This document shows positions 21,564-32,264 of a DNA stretch of 64,000 bases, one piece after another (within the stretch, counting starts at the first letter, position 1; every line of letters begins with the position of its first letter). Made by a program: the position numbers and the translations under genes. This DNA comes from Paraphaeosphaeria minitans. Taxonomy: Eukaryota; Ascomycota; Dothideomycetes; Pleosporales; Didymosphaeriaceae. Location: NCBI GenBank assembly GCA_015832175.1, contig WJXW01000004.1:744001-808000 (forward strand), given 5' to 3'. The notes under the pieces were generated by a model that saw only the letters and a program-made list of their open reading frames with translations, was not told where the DNA came from and did not search any database.

Positions 21564-22675
21564 TCATAAGTTGAGCTCCACAGGTGCTCCACCCTTCTCT
21601 CCGCTCTGTAGCATCGCCTCAAGCACCTGTAGATCCCTCAGCGCCTCTTCAGCGCTCTGCCTCGGGTCCGACTTGCCCCCGGCCAACGCTTTGCCCCACG
21701 CTGCCATCTCCTGCTTCACGCCGCTGCCCTCCTCGGAGAATTCCTTGGTCTCCTCCTTTCCGTCCTTCACCACTGTGACTTTGCCTCTTGTTACAGTCAC
21801 AGTACCCTTCTCCGCGGCAAACGTATACTCTGACCCTGTGAAGGTGGTCCCGAACGACAGAGAAATAGTTCCGTTGGCGCCATTGCTCAACTTCACCGTG
21901 GCATCCACCGTGTCCACGGGAGGGAGGTGTTCCTGCAGTTGCGTAGAGAAAGCACTCGTCATCACAGGCTGCACTCGCCCACCCTCCAGAATCAGTCTCG
22001 TGGCAGCAACAAAGTGCACCCCGCCGTCCAGCAGAAACCCGCCCTGGTACGCGGGCTTCTTGCGCCATGCAGTCTCAAAGTACTTCCCGCCCTGCTTGAC
22101 AAAGTTGTGCGCGCGCACGCGGAACCCCAGCACGCGGCCCAACTGTGAGAGCTGCGCCGCTGCATAGTCGTACGACGCGAGGAAGCGGAAGTTCTCGGCG
22201 ATGCTCAAGGTCGGCCCGCTGATGTTGCTCTTGTACCAGGAAACCAGCTCGGTGGCTGTCGCCACGTCTTTGGCGATGGGCTTCTCAGCTAGGACGTGCT
22301 TGCCTGCTGACAGCGCTTTCTTGATGTACTCTGGCTGCACGAGGATGGGGAGTCTACATGGCATTAGCGTTCGCATTGATGATACCCTGGCATACACATC
22401 CTAGAATACCAGATATAGAAAAAAACCTTCACTTACGCAATGACTACCGCCTGCACGTCGTCCCGCGCCAGCAGCGCATCGTACCCCTTTCCCTCTCCGG
22501 AATCCTCGCTGTACAGCTCCACCTCAGCAGCCTCGGACGCAAGCGATTTCGCGGACGCGAGGCTGCGCGAGTAGATTGCTCTGAGGACAAGCGCCGAGGA
22601 GGCGGCCTTGATGGCAGGTAGGTGCTCTTCTTTGGCGAAGATGCCGCTGCCGATGAGGGCGATGCCAATCGTCAT
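21564..22675 (-). CDS. Gfo/Idh/MocA-family NAD(P)-dependent oxidoreductase
   Basis: Two exons, 22675-22437 and 22353-21564, 342 aa; the 83-nt intron (GTAAGT...TGTAG) splits the conserved run VVIA-LPILVQPEYI. The N-terminus MTIGIALIGSGIFAKEEHLPAI is the Rossmann dinucleotide-binding motif of the family. GKHVLAEKPIAKD carries the EKP motif, whose Lys is a catalytic/cofactor residue. The C-terminal half is the alpha/beta substrate domain (GGFLLDGGVHFVAA, with the usual D-x3-H). Family members oxidise or reduce sugars, inositols or bile-pigment-like substrates. The substrate here cannot be read from sequence. Cytosolic, no targeting signal. Confidence 0.92.
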
Positions 22676-23417
22676 GATTTCTTCTTGTTGGAAAGGGATT
22701 GCTGATGTATCTTTCTTTCTACTTGCGTCGGGATTGGGTCTTGAGACTGATGCGGTGGTGTGTGTGTGTGGAGGGGTACACCTAGGTATCTATGGGTAAA
22801 TGGTAGGTAGGTGTAGATGATGACGGAATGCGTTCGACGTGGGGCGGCACGGGGACGATCGTACGCACACTCTTCTTCTTCTTCTTCTTCTTCTTCTTCC
22901 AGCGACTAACGCGAATCTACCAACCTCTCTTTATACGTCTCTGCTTCCGCCCTTTTTTTCTTATTTTTCTTCCTTCTCCACGGTTCTGCCGTCTTGCTAG
23001 GTGGGTGTTGCGTGATGCCTGTGATCGGCCCGATCACGACTGTTAAAATTGCCTGTTTGGGACGGCGATGGGCGGTAGTGCGGCATTACGAAGCGGCTCG
23101 CGGAGTCGCGGGGATAACATGACATGACATGAAATGACATGGCACGGGATGTCTGGTATGGTATGGCATAGCGAGTGTATTTGGGTATCTAGCAAAGACA
23201 TCATGCGCGTGAATAAGACGACTTGAAGTCTTCTTGACTTGTATTCTTTCCTCCCCGCGGCGGCTGGCAATGATGGTAGGTTGGTACCTAGCCGCGATGA
23301 GGAATCCCAAACGCCGAATAATGTAGCGGCAGCAGCAGCAGCAGCTTTTTCAAACAAACAGGGTATGGCATTTCCTCCCGCATGGTCTGCCGTACAGGCC
23401 CTTCCTAACGAGAACGC
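22676..23417. other. intergenic region with simple repeats
   Basis: 742 bases. It holds a TTC tract at 22871-22900, a short run of ACATG-type pentamers near 23117-23142 and an AGC tract at about 23331-23345. No gene seen. Confidence 0.55.
22871..22900. repeat. TTC trinucleotide microsatellite
   Basis: About nine tandem TTC units, about 200 bp upstream of the Gfo/Idh/MocA start codon. Confidence 0.9.
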
Positions 23418-25271
23418 TCACGCTGCATCTGCTCCCCTCCTCAGTGCCCTCTTCCTCTTCTCCGTAACCCCAATGAACACGCTCGCAACCATCATACCCG
23501 TCGCGCTGAACGCAACCGCAAACCAGAAACTCGCCCGGAACCCAATCAGTCTGATGGCCATCAGCTCGGGGCGGTCATCGCTCAGCGGCGGCGGACGCGA
23601 GATGCCCGCCTCCTTGCCCGCCGCCCGCGTCACATAGCGGTCGATCGTGCCAGCCACGCCCAACCCGCAGCTGATGCTGTAGTTCACCATCGTGCTGACC
23701 AGGCTCGCGGCGATGCCCTGCTTCTCCTTGGGCAGCGCGGACGACAACAGCATGTTGGCCGCCGGGTAGGACAGGTTCATGGCGCCGGGCATGATCAGGA
23801 TGGAGAAGAAGGTCTGCAGCCAGTAGCTCTGGTGGATGGGCATGGTGGCGAGGAGCAGCGCTCCCACCATGAAGCACGTCATGGCGATGAACATGACATG
23901 GCTGACGCCGAAGCGCTGGATCAGCCAGACGGTGGAGAAGGCGAAGAGCACGCCGGTGATGGCTACAGGGGACGTCTGCGCCGACGTCAGCATCGCAGAG
24001 TGCCCGCGCAGCTGCTCCAGGAAGAGATACAGGTAGTACGCCCAGATGCCGTGGGAAGCCCACCCCGTCACGATGCATGTGAGTGCGAAGACGGTGTCTT
24101 TGCCCAGGCCGCGGATGGGGATGAGCGGGTCGTCTGTGGCGTGGAGCTCGACGAAGAAGAAGACGACCATGAGTACGCAGCCGGCCCCGAGGAGACAGCT
24201 GACATAGGCCGTCGTCCACAGCACGAGCGGCGCCTGGTTGAGCGCCGTGTTGATGAGCACGAGGCCCGAAACCCCGGTTATCGTCCCCCAGTAATCAAAG
24301 GTCGGCAGTTTGGCGTTGATGAGGCCTCGGACCGGCTCCCTCCTTTCCTCGGGCAGGATCACGTACGCGAGACCCATGACGATGAGACACACCGCCGCGA
24401 GCACCCAGAACATCCACGGCCACCAGGCCAGCTCCGCGAGCAGAGCGGAGAACACAGCACCGGCTGTCGCGCCCAGCGGACCCGACGCACCGAAGCATGC
24501 AAAGCCGATCATGCGCTGCTTGCCCACGGGAAGCGTCCGCCCGATGAGAGCCACGGCATTCGGGACAAGCAGGGCTGGCCCGATCCCTTGCAGTGCCCGG
24601 CAAGTGCTGAACATGATGTGGTTCGAGGTGTACGCGAACCCTGTGATGATAGACCAGACGGCAAACCAGAGCCAGCCGATGAGGTAGACCTTCTTGTGGC
24701 CGTACATGTCTCCCAACCGCCCTGGAAACGCATCAGCCATGATCCATGTGCTTGGGGGTGGGCGGTACGTACCAGCTGGGAGTATGAAAGTGCCCACGCT
24801 CATGCTGTAGGACGCAGAGAACCAGCTCAGGTTTCCGTAATCCTCCACCTTGAAGTACTTGGCCAGTACCATGACTGGCGAGACTGTCTGATTCAAAGCA
24901 CTCAGGGAAAGGAATTGCGCTATGCATGTGATGAAGATAAATGGCAGTTCTTGTTTCCAGTTCTTCGAGGGCGGTGAAGGAGGCGAGCCCGTCCTCGGGG
25001 GTGGCTGGCTGAGAAGTACATCGGAACTGTTGGCAGTTGAAGGGTAGCTATTTGTGCTCGATTCGTACTTTTTGTACTTGTATCTCATGCAGTGAGCAGG
25101 GCTGGGTATTGAGAGGGATAGCGATGACTTTTCTAGACCCTCGAGTTTACATGTTGGAATGCTGGATGTGGAGTCGGCTGACAGCGTAGGGACACTACGG
25201 CGGGCAGACATCGAGCTGCTCGACCGATAGATGGGATGTAGCTGATAAATGTGATGGATGGAATGGGCCAC
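23418..25271 (-). CDS. MFS transporter, DHA2-like, with an in-frame intron
   Basis: The frame is open for 617 codons, but the segment at 24722-24772 (51 nt, GTACGT...TTTCCAG) is a GT-AG intron without stops. Removing it rebuilds FILPAGRLGDMYGHK, the signature loop between TM2 and TM3 of the major facilitator superfamily, giving 600 aa. The N-terminal 90 residues are cytosolic and Ser-rich; the rest is hydrophobic with 12-14 helices. Motifs such as RALQGIGPALLVPNAVALIG resemble the DHA2 drug:proton antiporter group, which exports toxins or metabolites through the plasma membrane. The substrate is unknown. Met21 (MSARRSVPTL) is an equally good start. Confidence 0.88.
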   Translation of the reverse strand: MAHSIHHIYQLHPIYRSSSSMSARRSVPTLSADSTSSIPTCKLEGLEKSSLSLSIPSPAHCMRYKYKKYESSTNSYPSTANSSDVLLSQPPPRTGSPPSPPSKNWKQELPFIFITCIAQFLSLSALNQTVSPVMVLAKYFKVEDYGNLSWFSASYSMSVGTFILPAGTYRPPPSTWIMADAFPGRLGDMYGHKKVYLIGWLWFAVWSIITGFAYTSNHIMFSTCRALQGIGPALLVPNAVALIGRTLPVGKQRMIGFACFGASGPLGATAGAVFSALLAELAWWPWMFWVLAAVCLIVMGLAYVILPEERREPVRGLINAKLPTFDYWGTITGVSGLVLINTALNQAPLVLWTTAYVSCLLGAGCVLMVVFFFVELHATDDPLIPIRGLGKDTVFALTCIVTGWASHGIWAYYLYLFLEQLRGHSAMLTSAQTSPVAITGVLFAFSTVWLIQRFGVSHVMFIAMTCFMVGALLLATMPIHQSYWLQTFFSILIMPGAMNLSYPAANMLLSSALPKEKQGIAASLVSTMVNYSISCGLGVAGTIDRYVTRAAGKEAGISRPPPLSDDRPELMAIRLIGFRASFWFAVAFSATGMMVASVFIGVTEKRKRALRRGADAA

Positions 25272-28200
25272 CGTATACCTAGGATCTTTATTGTGTATCG
25301 TTTGTTCTTTGCTCCTTCAAGAACATCTTAGAGCAGATTCAGGTGAGTGCCGAAGTTTCTGGGCACGCTGCCCATATTATCTTGTATAGCTTCGTGTATA
25401 GAGTACGCATTAGGTTCAACTGTCCATGCAAGTATCGGTCGGCAGGGCCATGTCAAATCCGTCGCGTTTCGTCTGATCGGTAGCTCCCGCGTAATCGTCA
25501 GTAGGCAGATTCCGATGGAGGTACGTGAGACAGACACTTGGGGTCTCAACATCTCGTTTTCAGTGAGTGCCTGCGTACGCATGCAGTAAGCGGCTGATAG
25601 CTATCGACTATCAGAAGCAGATGGGAAATAGACCGATGGGCATGAATCACCACTCCTTTGAAAGCGGCTTGGGCGGAGGATGGCATGTATTCTTGAGCCA
25701 GGATGCGTAGGCATTGTCTTCGCTGTGATTGAATCTTGCTTGACATCCGCCAATTACACTTGATCTGCGCGTGAGATCCAGCTACTAGACGAAATCACTG
25801 GGATTGCTTCCGGCGTCGTTTTTGATGCATAATGGCATTTTTCAGAGCGCTCGACTCAGGTCCGTAAAATGCAATCCCCTTTGCATGGCTGTTTCCGGTT
25901 GAGTCGCTGAGGCGTGTGCAACTCTAGGTAGGCCAGAAGCAAACATGCAGCACCATCCGCGGCAACGTAGTTATGAACGGAGAAGGATTGGAAGAAGATA
26001 GAAAGTATGAGTAGGTGTTGCCCGTCAGACTTTGATTATTAGATGAATGAGAACCTGCTGGTTAATCAGGTAGTTTACGGTACCGTAGACGGCGGCGCTC
26101 GAAGCTTGAATCTGCGCTTGGCCGGATGTGGCCGGCAGTCTCGGCACCCCTCCCCTCCCGCTCCCACGGCCTCATCAAATACAAGTTCCCACATATGATA
26201 GCCCCCGCGGCGCATACGTAGCCGTGGGTGAAGCTTCTCCTGCTGCTGACTCCATAAGGCGCTCGGTTGTGAGAGCTACCTAGCGGCGCAACCCTCGAGT
26301 CTCCTCATCCAGCATAGTTCCGAGAGAAGGCATCGAAGTTAACGCGAGGGACACTACGGTGACGCTCGACAGGCGCATTTAAAGACGTGAGGTACGGGCC
26401 GTACTATAGGATCAAGATCCTATGTAGGTAGGTAGGGAGTTGCGCACGGGATCCCAAAGACGGAAGCTAAACAGTGAGACGAGTCTGCCGTGCTTACAGT
26501 ACCTACATGTAGACTTGATCGTAGAAGCGTATGCGAGCTATAATCCAGGAAAGTACTCCACATGCTTCGATTTGCCTTGTGTCGCATGTCGCTTGAGTAT
26601 TTCTTTCTCGGAGAGCTTCTTCGGAGGACGAAGAAGGATGGACAGGAAGACGCATCGGCACGTCGCAATTATTAACCACCGGTTGCAGGAAGCCCGGTAG
26701 AGATGGTATCTTGCTGGTTTCGGGCTCGTTTTGAATACACATGCGGGCGTTGTGGTGGAGCATTGGACGGATAGCGTTTGTACCTAGGCAGTGATGGTCG
26801 TGTTGAATCCTGGGCCAACGTGTGGGGGAACAAGAGCGGTCCGCGCCACAGCTGGAAGCCACCACACAGTTTCGTCCTGTCCAGTACAATCCCACCGGTT
26901 GCTTCCCTTTCGAAGATTGCCCGTATGGCTTTTTGATCCTTGGGTCATGAGCTTTTCGGCTGTCCCACGAGTCTATGCCTGATCCTTTCGAACGGGGCTT
27001 TTGTTGATCAACTGTCATTACCTACCTACATATTCCCTCGCTGCTGCATATTTTGTATTCGGCTTCAGCCGCGCGTCATTCCGCCCCGCTGCAGCCCTGC
27101 CGCTCGCTTCCGCGCTGTTCGTGTGGTTCCTAGGTAAACATGGGTGAACCGTGGAAGGGAGCGGCCTCTTGGTCGGCAACTCCCTGGGGCCTAACAAATC
27201 CATCTTCCGTATTGGCATCATTGGCATCATCGACATCATCGACTTCCTGAAGGACCGTCCTCGGCTGCTGGCGACTGACTGGATTGGGTAAAAACCATTG
27301 TTTGAGGTGCCGCATCAAATGAGTCCCTCAAGGAAAGCTCGTGCCTTGTCCGCGCGTGCGCTTGGTGAATCTCTGGCATAAGAACAGACGAGTCCAGTGT
27401 TATGGTAAATTTGCGTTACAATCACCGTGTTAAGCCGGGATGTACATCAGTGTAGTATACGTAGAACATGTGGAAGCCGCAGCGGTCCTACCCTGTCCAG
27501 AAGATAGAACACGCTCCGAGGCTAAGATAGGGTATACTCAATCACATAAAAGAGGAAAAGACCATGCACATCATAGAAGGAAGGGTCCTATCGATAGGTG
27601 AATAAATAGGATGATCGGCAGAGGATCGGCATATGATCGGCAGGAACCCAGCACACCTCGAAAGGCTGAACCCGGCATCTAGATAGTAGATCTGGGCTGT
27701 GCTCGACGACCGTCCATCGCAACACAGGTGTCGTGCATCTGGTGTGTCGTGCATCTTCTGACGCAACCCATGCCCGTCCATTGCTCGGTATTTGACAACG
27801 GCTGTGGTGGTAGAAGTTGTACCTCCCTACGCACGCTCGCACTCAAGAGCACTTTACGCTGCTAGACGTGTTTTGGATTCGCACCAAACACTCAAGCAAC
27901 CGGCCACAACAGAGTTTTGCGGCGGATACACCAGAAGCTGGCATGCGCGTGTCTTAGGTTTGGCTCAGGCCGTGCTCAGCTTGTCAGGGGAGCTTTCGAA
28001 AGGGTCGGACGCACGACAATTGCGATTCAGGGAGTCAGCCACTTCTCTCCATCGCCAACTCGCCCACAGTTGTGTGTACGGTTTGCGCAGAGCATCACCG
28101 AGTGTTCTCACGCAGTTTTGTCTCTCGGAGGTCGATCGGTTTCGCTGCTTCCACGGCATCTGCACACCCCCGCGCCCAGTGAAAGGCCGCACAACATCAA

Positions 28201-28439
28201 AACATCATTGTTCGGCCCACGCGCATTCGGGTATCCCATGTATTGCTACCTGCGCTATGGTTTCAAGACCCGCCTTCTAGCAGCTATTGTCTGTGTGGCT
28301 CTATACCTCTAGCGTTGACATCGGCCGGGCCCCTGAGCTGCTAGACCAGCCTCCGTGCGAACTTTGGCGTAACCTTTTATCAGCGTCCAATTCCCTCCAA
28401 AATCCCATCACCCTGCCTGCGGGCAATATTATCCATGTT
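25272..28439. other. gene desert, 3.2 kb
   Basis: Promoter of the MFS gene followed by long sequence with only short, unconserved frames on both strands. Contains scattered TACCTACC/GGTAGGTA words and three close copies of GATCGGCA near 27612-27640. I see no RNA gene or transposon ends. Confidence 0.5.
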
Positions 28440-29384
28440 ATGGATCCGCCGGTCAAAATCACCTTCCAATTGGAAGACTTTCCAACCACACCGACTGGGA
28501 CCGGAGACGGACTCTGCCAGGAATGTTACGATGCATTCAAACCCATCGGACCAGCTAGGCGAAAATTGCCCCGCATCTCGAGTTTGCGAGTGACCAGCAA
28601 GAGCTGTCAAGGCTGCCAAACCCTCCTCGATTTCTTTATAGCTGCGCAACGTCAGTCCGTCTTTCCGGTTTCTGCATCAAACCCTGTGGACCTCAGAAGA
28701 AGTTGGGCGTACTGGGTATCAGAATACTCCCAGAAGAAACACACAACCGAGAGTCAGGGAATTGCTCTCTATGGATTGATTACCTTCGTGCGGTATTTGA
28801 AGAAGGATGAACCACTCCTGGGGCTCTGGAAGCAAGATCTTGCAGAGGGTCTATTGTGGGAAAGAGGAATCTGGCTTGAGCCAGCACCGCGAAAACGAAT
28901 TGCACCATTTCCATCATGGACCTGGATGAGCTTACCAGGAGCTGTCCAATCCCCAAGCTTCCGCCTCACTTCAAAACACATCGAGCTTATTCATCCCCGC
29001 ATATGTTGGTCGCAGGGCGAATACGACTCCTCTCTCGAAATTGCTGAGCTCTTGCTACGAGCGAAAGTGCTCAAAGGAACGCTGACCTACCACGGTCGCG
29101 AATCGGCCCAATCTTCACTCTATGTCGAGACGGGCTCCTCCAAGATTCCTCTTTTCGAGCGCGTGGACATTCCGGATTCGTATTACGACAATACCACAGT
29201 CCAACTCATCCTTATTGGAGGCACAGATCGACATTGGTTTTTCCTCATCGCAAGCAACGTTGTCAACCCAGAGAGAAATCCCTACGTTCGAATTGGCCGC
29301 GCTTACAGTCCAAGTGGCCGGGCTTTCAAGGGACTGGAGGAGTACTTTACTACCGTCCACTCCCAGGTACTCATTCTACGATGA
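28440..29384 (+). CDS. HET-family protein lacking its HET core domain
   Basis: 314 aa from the Met beginning MDPPVKITFQ (the frame extends upstream to 28287). The N-terminus has the two CxxC pairs typical of fungal heterokaryon-incompatibility (HET) proteins: CQEC (about 24) and CQGC (about 61) before LLDFF. The second half matches the usual C-terminal segment of such proteins (WVSEYSQKK, GLWKQDLAEGLLW, PSWTWMSLPGAV). The HET/TIR-like core that should lie between them, about 150-250 residues including the hallmark SHCWG-type motif, is missing, and the frame runs straight through near residues 75-85. The frame has stayed intact. It is either a recently deleted allele or a neo-functional short form. 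HET proteins trigger cell death on non-self contact; without the core this one should not. Confidence 0.65.
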   Translation: MDPPVKITFQLEDFPTTPTGTGDGLCQECYDAFKPIGPARRKLPRISSLRVTSKSCQGCQTLLDFFIAAQRQSVFPVSASNPVDLRRSWAYWVSEYSQKKHTTESQGIALYGLITFVRYLKKDEPLLGLWKQDLAEGLLWERGIWLEPAPRKRIAPFPSWTWMSLPGAVQSPSFRLTSKHIELIHPRICWSQGEYDSSLEIAELLLRAKVLKGTLTYHGRESAQSSLYVETGSSKIPLFERVDIPDSYYDNTTVQLILIGGTDRHWFFLIASNVVNPERNPYVRIGRAYSPSGRAFKGLEEYFTTVHSQVLILR

Positions 29385-30790
29385 CACCTTCGAGCTGACC
29401 ACATGTTTCACTTGCAACATCCCTTATCAAGCTTTGCGATAAGTAGATCAAGATGTGTATCATGGGGTTTCGACCACTCATCTGCCCCCACGCTTCGACC
29501 CCGCCGCTTAGGGTCGTATATTAGTCTCGGTGTACTCAGTCTGCAGCCTTGTGGCTAGATCGTAATCTAGTAACTTAACGAGATCAAGGCCGGTCGTGGA
29601 CGCGTTTACCAACTCCAGCTGCCCTAGTACCGCAACGATAGTCCGGTTATCTGGCGCTCAACATACCTAATGTCAGTCTTGAAAGCCTGTCTCCCCATAA
29701 CCAAGCAGCTCCTCTTTTGGTTCTACGGATATGGTCATTCGGAGAGCTCCAGTCAAACCACGAGACAACCAGGGTCTCCATTTGGAGATGATCAGCCGGC
29801 CAAACCAAGTCGCACACTCTTCACGCAGAACACAAGCTCACCGATGCAAGGTATCTTCAGTAGGCTTGTCGAACAGAACCTAGTTCCCCCATGAGAAAAG
29901 GCTTAACGGGAGGCACTCACGTCGAGGTTGCACATGGCATTACCCGAAGAGGAAGGTATCGTCAGAGCGCTGGACTTCTGAAGATCCTTGCGAACTCCGT
30001 CCAATTGCATGGACAGTCGAATCTGTGCCTGCAGCATTCGGACGAGTACGTCCTCGTGTGGTAGGATCCATCGGCGAGTAATCGCAGTCTACCATTGGGT
30101 CATGTGAACAGTTTGCATGCACTCCAAAGATATGCTTTTCGGCTGAATGGCTTACCCAGATAGCCAGCTCCCACACCAGATTTTTGCGACCTTGTAGATA
30201 CCCAATTTGAATTCAGCTAAAGCAGGGTCGCGGCGCGACTACTATAACAAATTCTATTTCTCACGTTCCCCATGCTTGGATAGTTTAAGGTATGCTTGGT
30301 TCACACACAGGCCCTTATGATCGAACCTGAGATATGACGAGGCTGTGACTCTTGGTGTAATTTCACTTGCCGGCTGACTGTCCAAGGAAGGGTTGTATCA
30401 GCCCAGTCTATACCCCTAACATACCCTACACCAACCTCCAAACTGCCACCACTTCCAGAGCTAAGTTACTTCTAGACACACCCGTTACCCCTGCACCATC
30501 AGGAAAGAAGGGCTGTAACCTCCCGTCGCCCTCTGTAGACGCTCGCTTTCCGCTCACCAATCGAATCGCATCGGAACCCAACATCTATCGGTGCCAGTTC
30601 TATTCAGATGGGAGATAAGAGGTTGGACCCCGGATGCAGCGCGTAGAGTGTCCAGGCTTTATTGCCCCAGTCCAGGTATAAAGACTGCCGTTATGATCGA
30701 TCAATGGATTCTTAAAAACACTCACGGCATCGCATCCTCAGCAACTTGTCTACTTCGTTACTTGTCTACTTCCTTGTACATATTCTTACC
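29385..30790. other. intergenic region upstream of the chitinase
   Basis: 1.4 kb; no conserved frames. The last 100 bases are pyrimidine-rich and contain the chitinase promoter and leader. Confidence 0.45.
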
Positions 30791-32168
30791 ATGGGCATCT
30801 TTACATCCTTCTCGATCCTCTTGGCTACTGCAGCCTCTGTTCACGCAGGGTTCAATCCCGCTAGCAAGTCCAATGTCGTTCTATATTGGGGACAGAACTC
30901 CGCCGGTCAGCAGAGCACCCAATCCCGTCTATCAACTTATTGTGCTGGTGAGCTGATACATTACACGATACTCTTCATGTTACTGACTCTTTCAATGCAG
31001 ATGCTAACGTTGATGTAAGTTGATATCCTGGTACGTGGCGTCGGGAGATGGCTGACCGGTTCTGAAGGTTCTCCTTTTGTCATTCTTACTTCGATTCAGT
31101 GGCACTGGCGGCCAGCCTGTCATGAACTTTGCCAACCAGGGTGACAAATGCACCCTCTTTTCCGGGACGGAGACCTTCTCTTGCCCCGAGATTGAGTAAG
31201 TACGCAACTGAACTTCACGACTGATCGCCCCCTGTTTTGCATCTGGTGCAAGACCTCGTGCTTACATATGTTGCTGGGCTTGGCACATTTGTCACGCAGA
31301 CCTAGACTGACTCGCATGTAGAGCGGACATCAAGACATGCCAGGCCCAAGGAAAGACTATCATGCTTTCGATCGGCGGCGATGCGTACACTGAGGGTGGC
31401 TTCACTTCGGCTGCTGCTGCAACAGCGGGCGCGGACAGGATCTGGGCAATGTACGGCCCCGTACAGTCAGGAAACAGCGCTTTGAGGCCATTCGGGTCTG
31501 CCGTCTTGGATGGATTCGACTTCGATTTTGAGGTAGACTTGCTTTTCACATTGCTTCCTTGGATAATTTACTGATTCTATAGGCAAACGTCTTTAACATG
31601 GCCACCTTCGCCAATCGTCTTCGCACGCTCATGGATGCTGCAGGAGGAAAGAAGTACTACCTGAGCGCCGCGCCCCAATGCCCCTACCCGGACTGGTACA
31701 ACCAAGACATTCTTAACAACGCGCCCATGGACTGGGTCAACGTTCAGTACGTCACCGCTGCACGAGCTCACCACCCTCTCTCTCTCTCTCTCTCCTGACT
31801 TACGCTAACGCATTTCCGCGACTAGATTTTACAACAACGGATGTGGTGCCTCTTCGTATGTCCCAGGCGCAACAGACCAATGGAACTTCAACTTCAACCA
31901 GTGGGATGCTTGGGCCAAAGCGTCGAAGAACCCAGCTGCGAGAGTCCTTCTGGGTGTCCCTGCGAACGCTGGGGCCGGGAGGGGCTATCTTTCCCCAAGC
32001 GCTCTACAGCCAGTCATTCAGTACAGTGCGCAGTACTCGAGCTTCGGCGGAGTGATGATGTGGGATGCTTCTCAGGCTTGGACCAACTCTGGATTCGTCG
32101 CCAGTGTGAAGAGCTTATTGAGGGGTTTGGGCAAGAGGGAGATGAGATGGGGTGCGCGACAGGCGTAG
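30791..32168 (+). CDS. secreted GH18 class III chitinase
   Basis: Six exons: 30791-30947, 31001-31014, 31068-31195, 31322-31532, 31583-31746, 31826-32168, giving 338 aa. All five introns are GT-AG and phases fit at each join; exon 2 is a 14-nt microexon encoding DANVD. Signal peptide MGIFTSFSILLATAASVHAG. The TIM barrel begins NVVLYWGQNSAGQQS. The catalytic signature DGFDFDFE at residues 163-170 is complete, with Glu170 as proton donor. The C-terminal barrel strand contains GGVMMWDASQAW. Class III fungal chitinases hydrolyse chitin in wall remodelling, autolysis or mycoparasitism. No chitin-binding module or GPI signal follows; it ends in a basic tail, so it is probably released. Confidence 0.92.
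31780..31797 (+). repeat. CT dinucleotide tract inside chitinase intron 5
   Basis: About nine CT units just downstream of the exon 5 donor. It may act as a polypyrimidine tract. Confidence 0.8.
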
Positions 32169-32205
32169 AGTCCGCAGCCCAGTGCTGCAGAGCACCTTGG
32201 TTCCT

Positions 32206-32264
32206 AGGGTCTTAGGGTCTTAGGGTCCCAGGGTCTCAGGGTCTTAGGGTCCCAGGGTCTCAGG
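32206..32264 (+). repeat. octamer minisatellite with TTAGGG-like words
   Basis: Seven copies of an 8-bp unit varying between AGGGTCTT, AGGGTCCC and AGGGTCTC, about 40 bp after the chitinase stop. TTAGGG occurs repeatedly by read-through of adjacent units, but the period is 8, not 6. Confidence 0.9.

Noticed and set aside
23575..24977. Long open frames on both strands across the MFS gene (His/Arg-rich and Glu/Arg-rich)
   Set aside because: Shadows of the transporter, whose membrane helices and motifs are clear in the chosen frame.
32206..32264. Interstitial telomere
   Set aside because: The period is 8 with AGGGTCTT-type units; TTAGGG arises only at unit junctions. Kept as a minisatellite.
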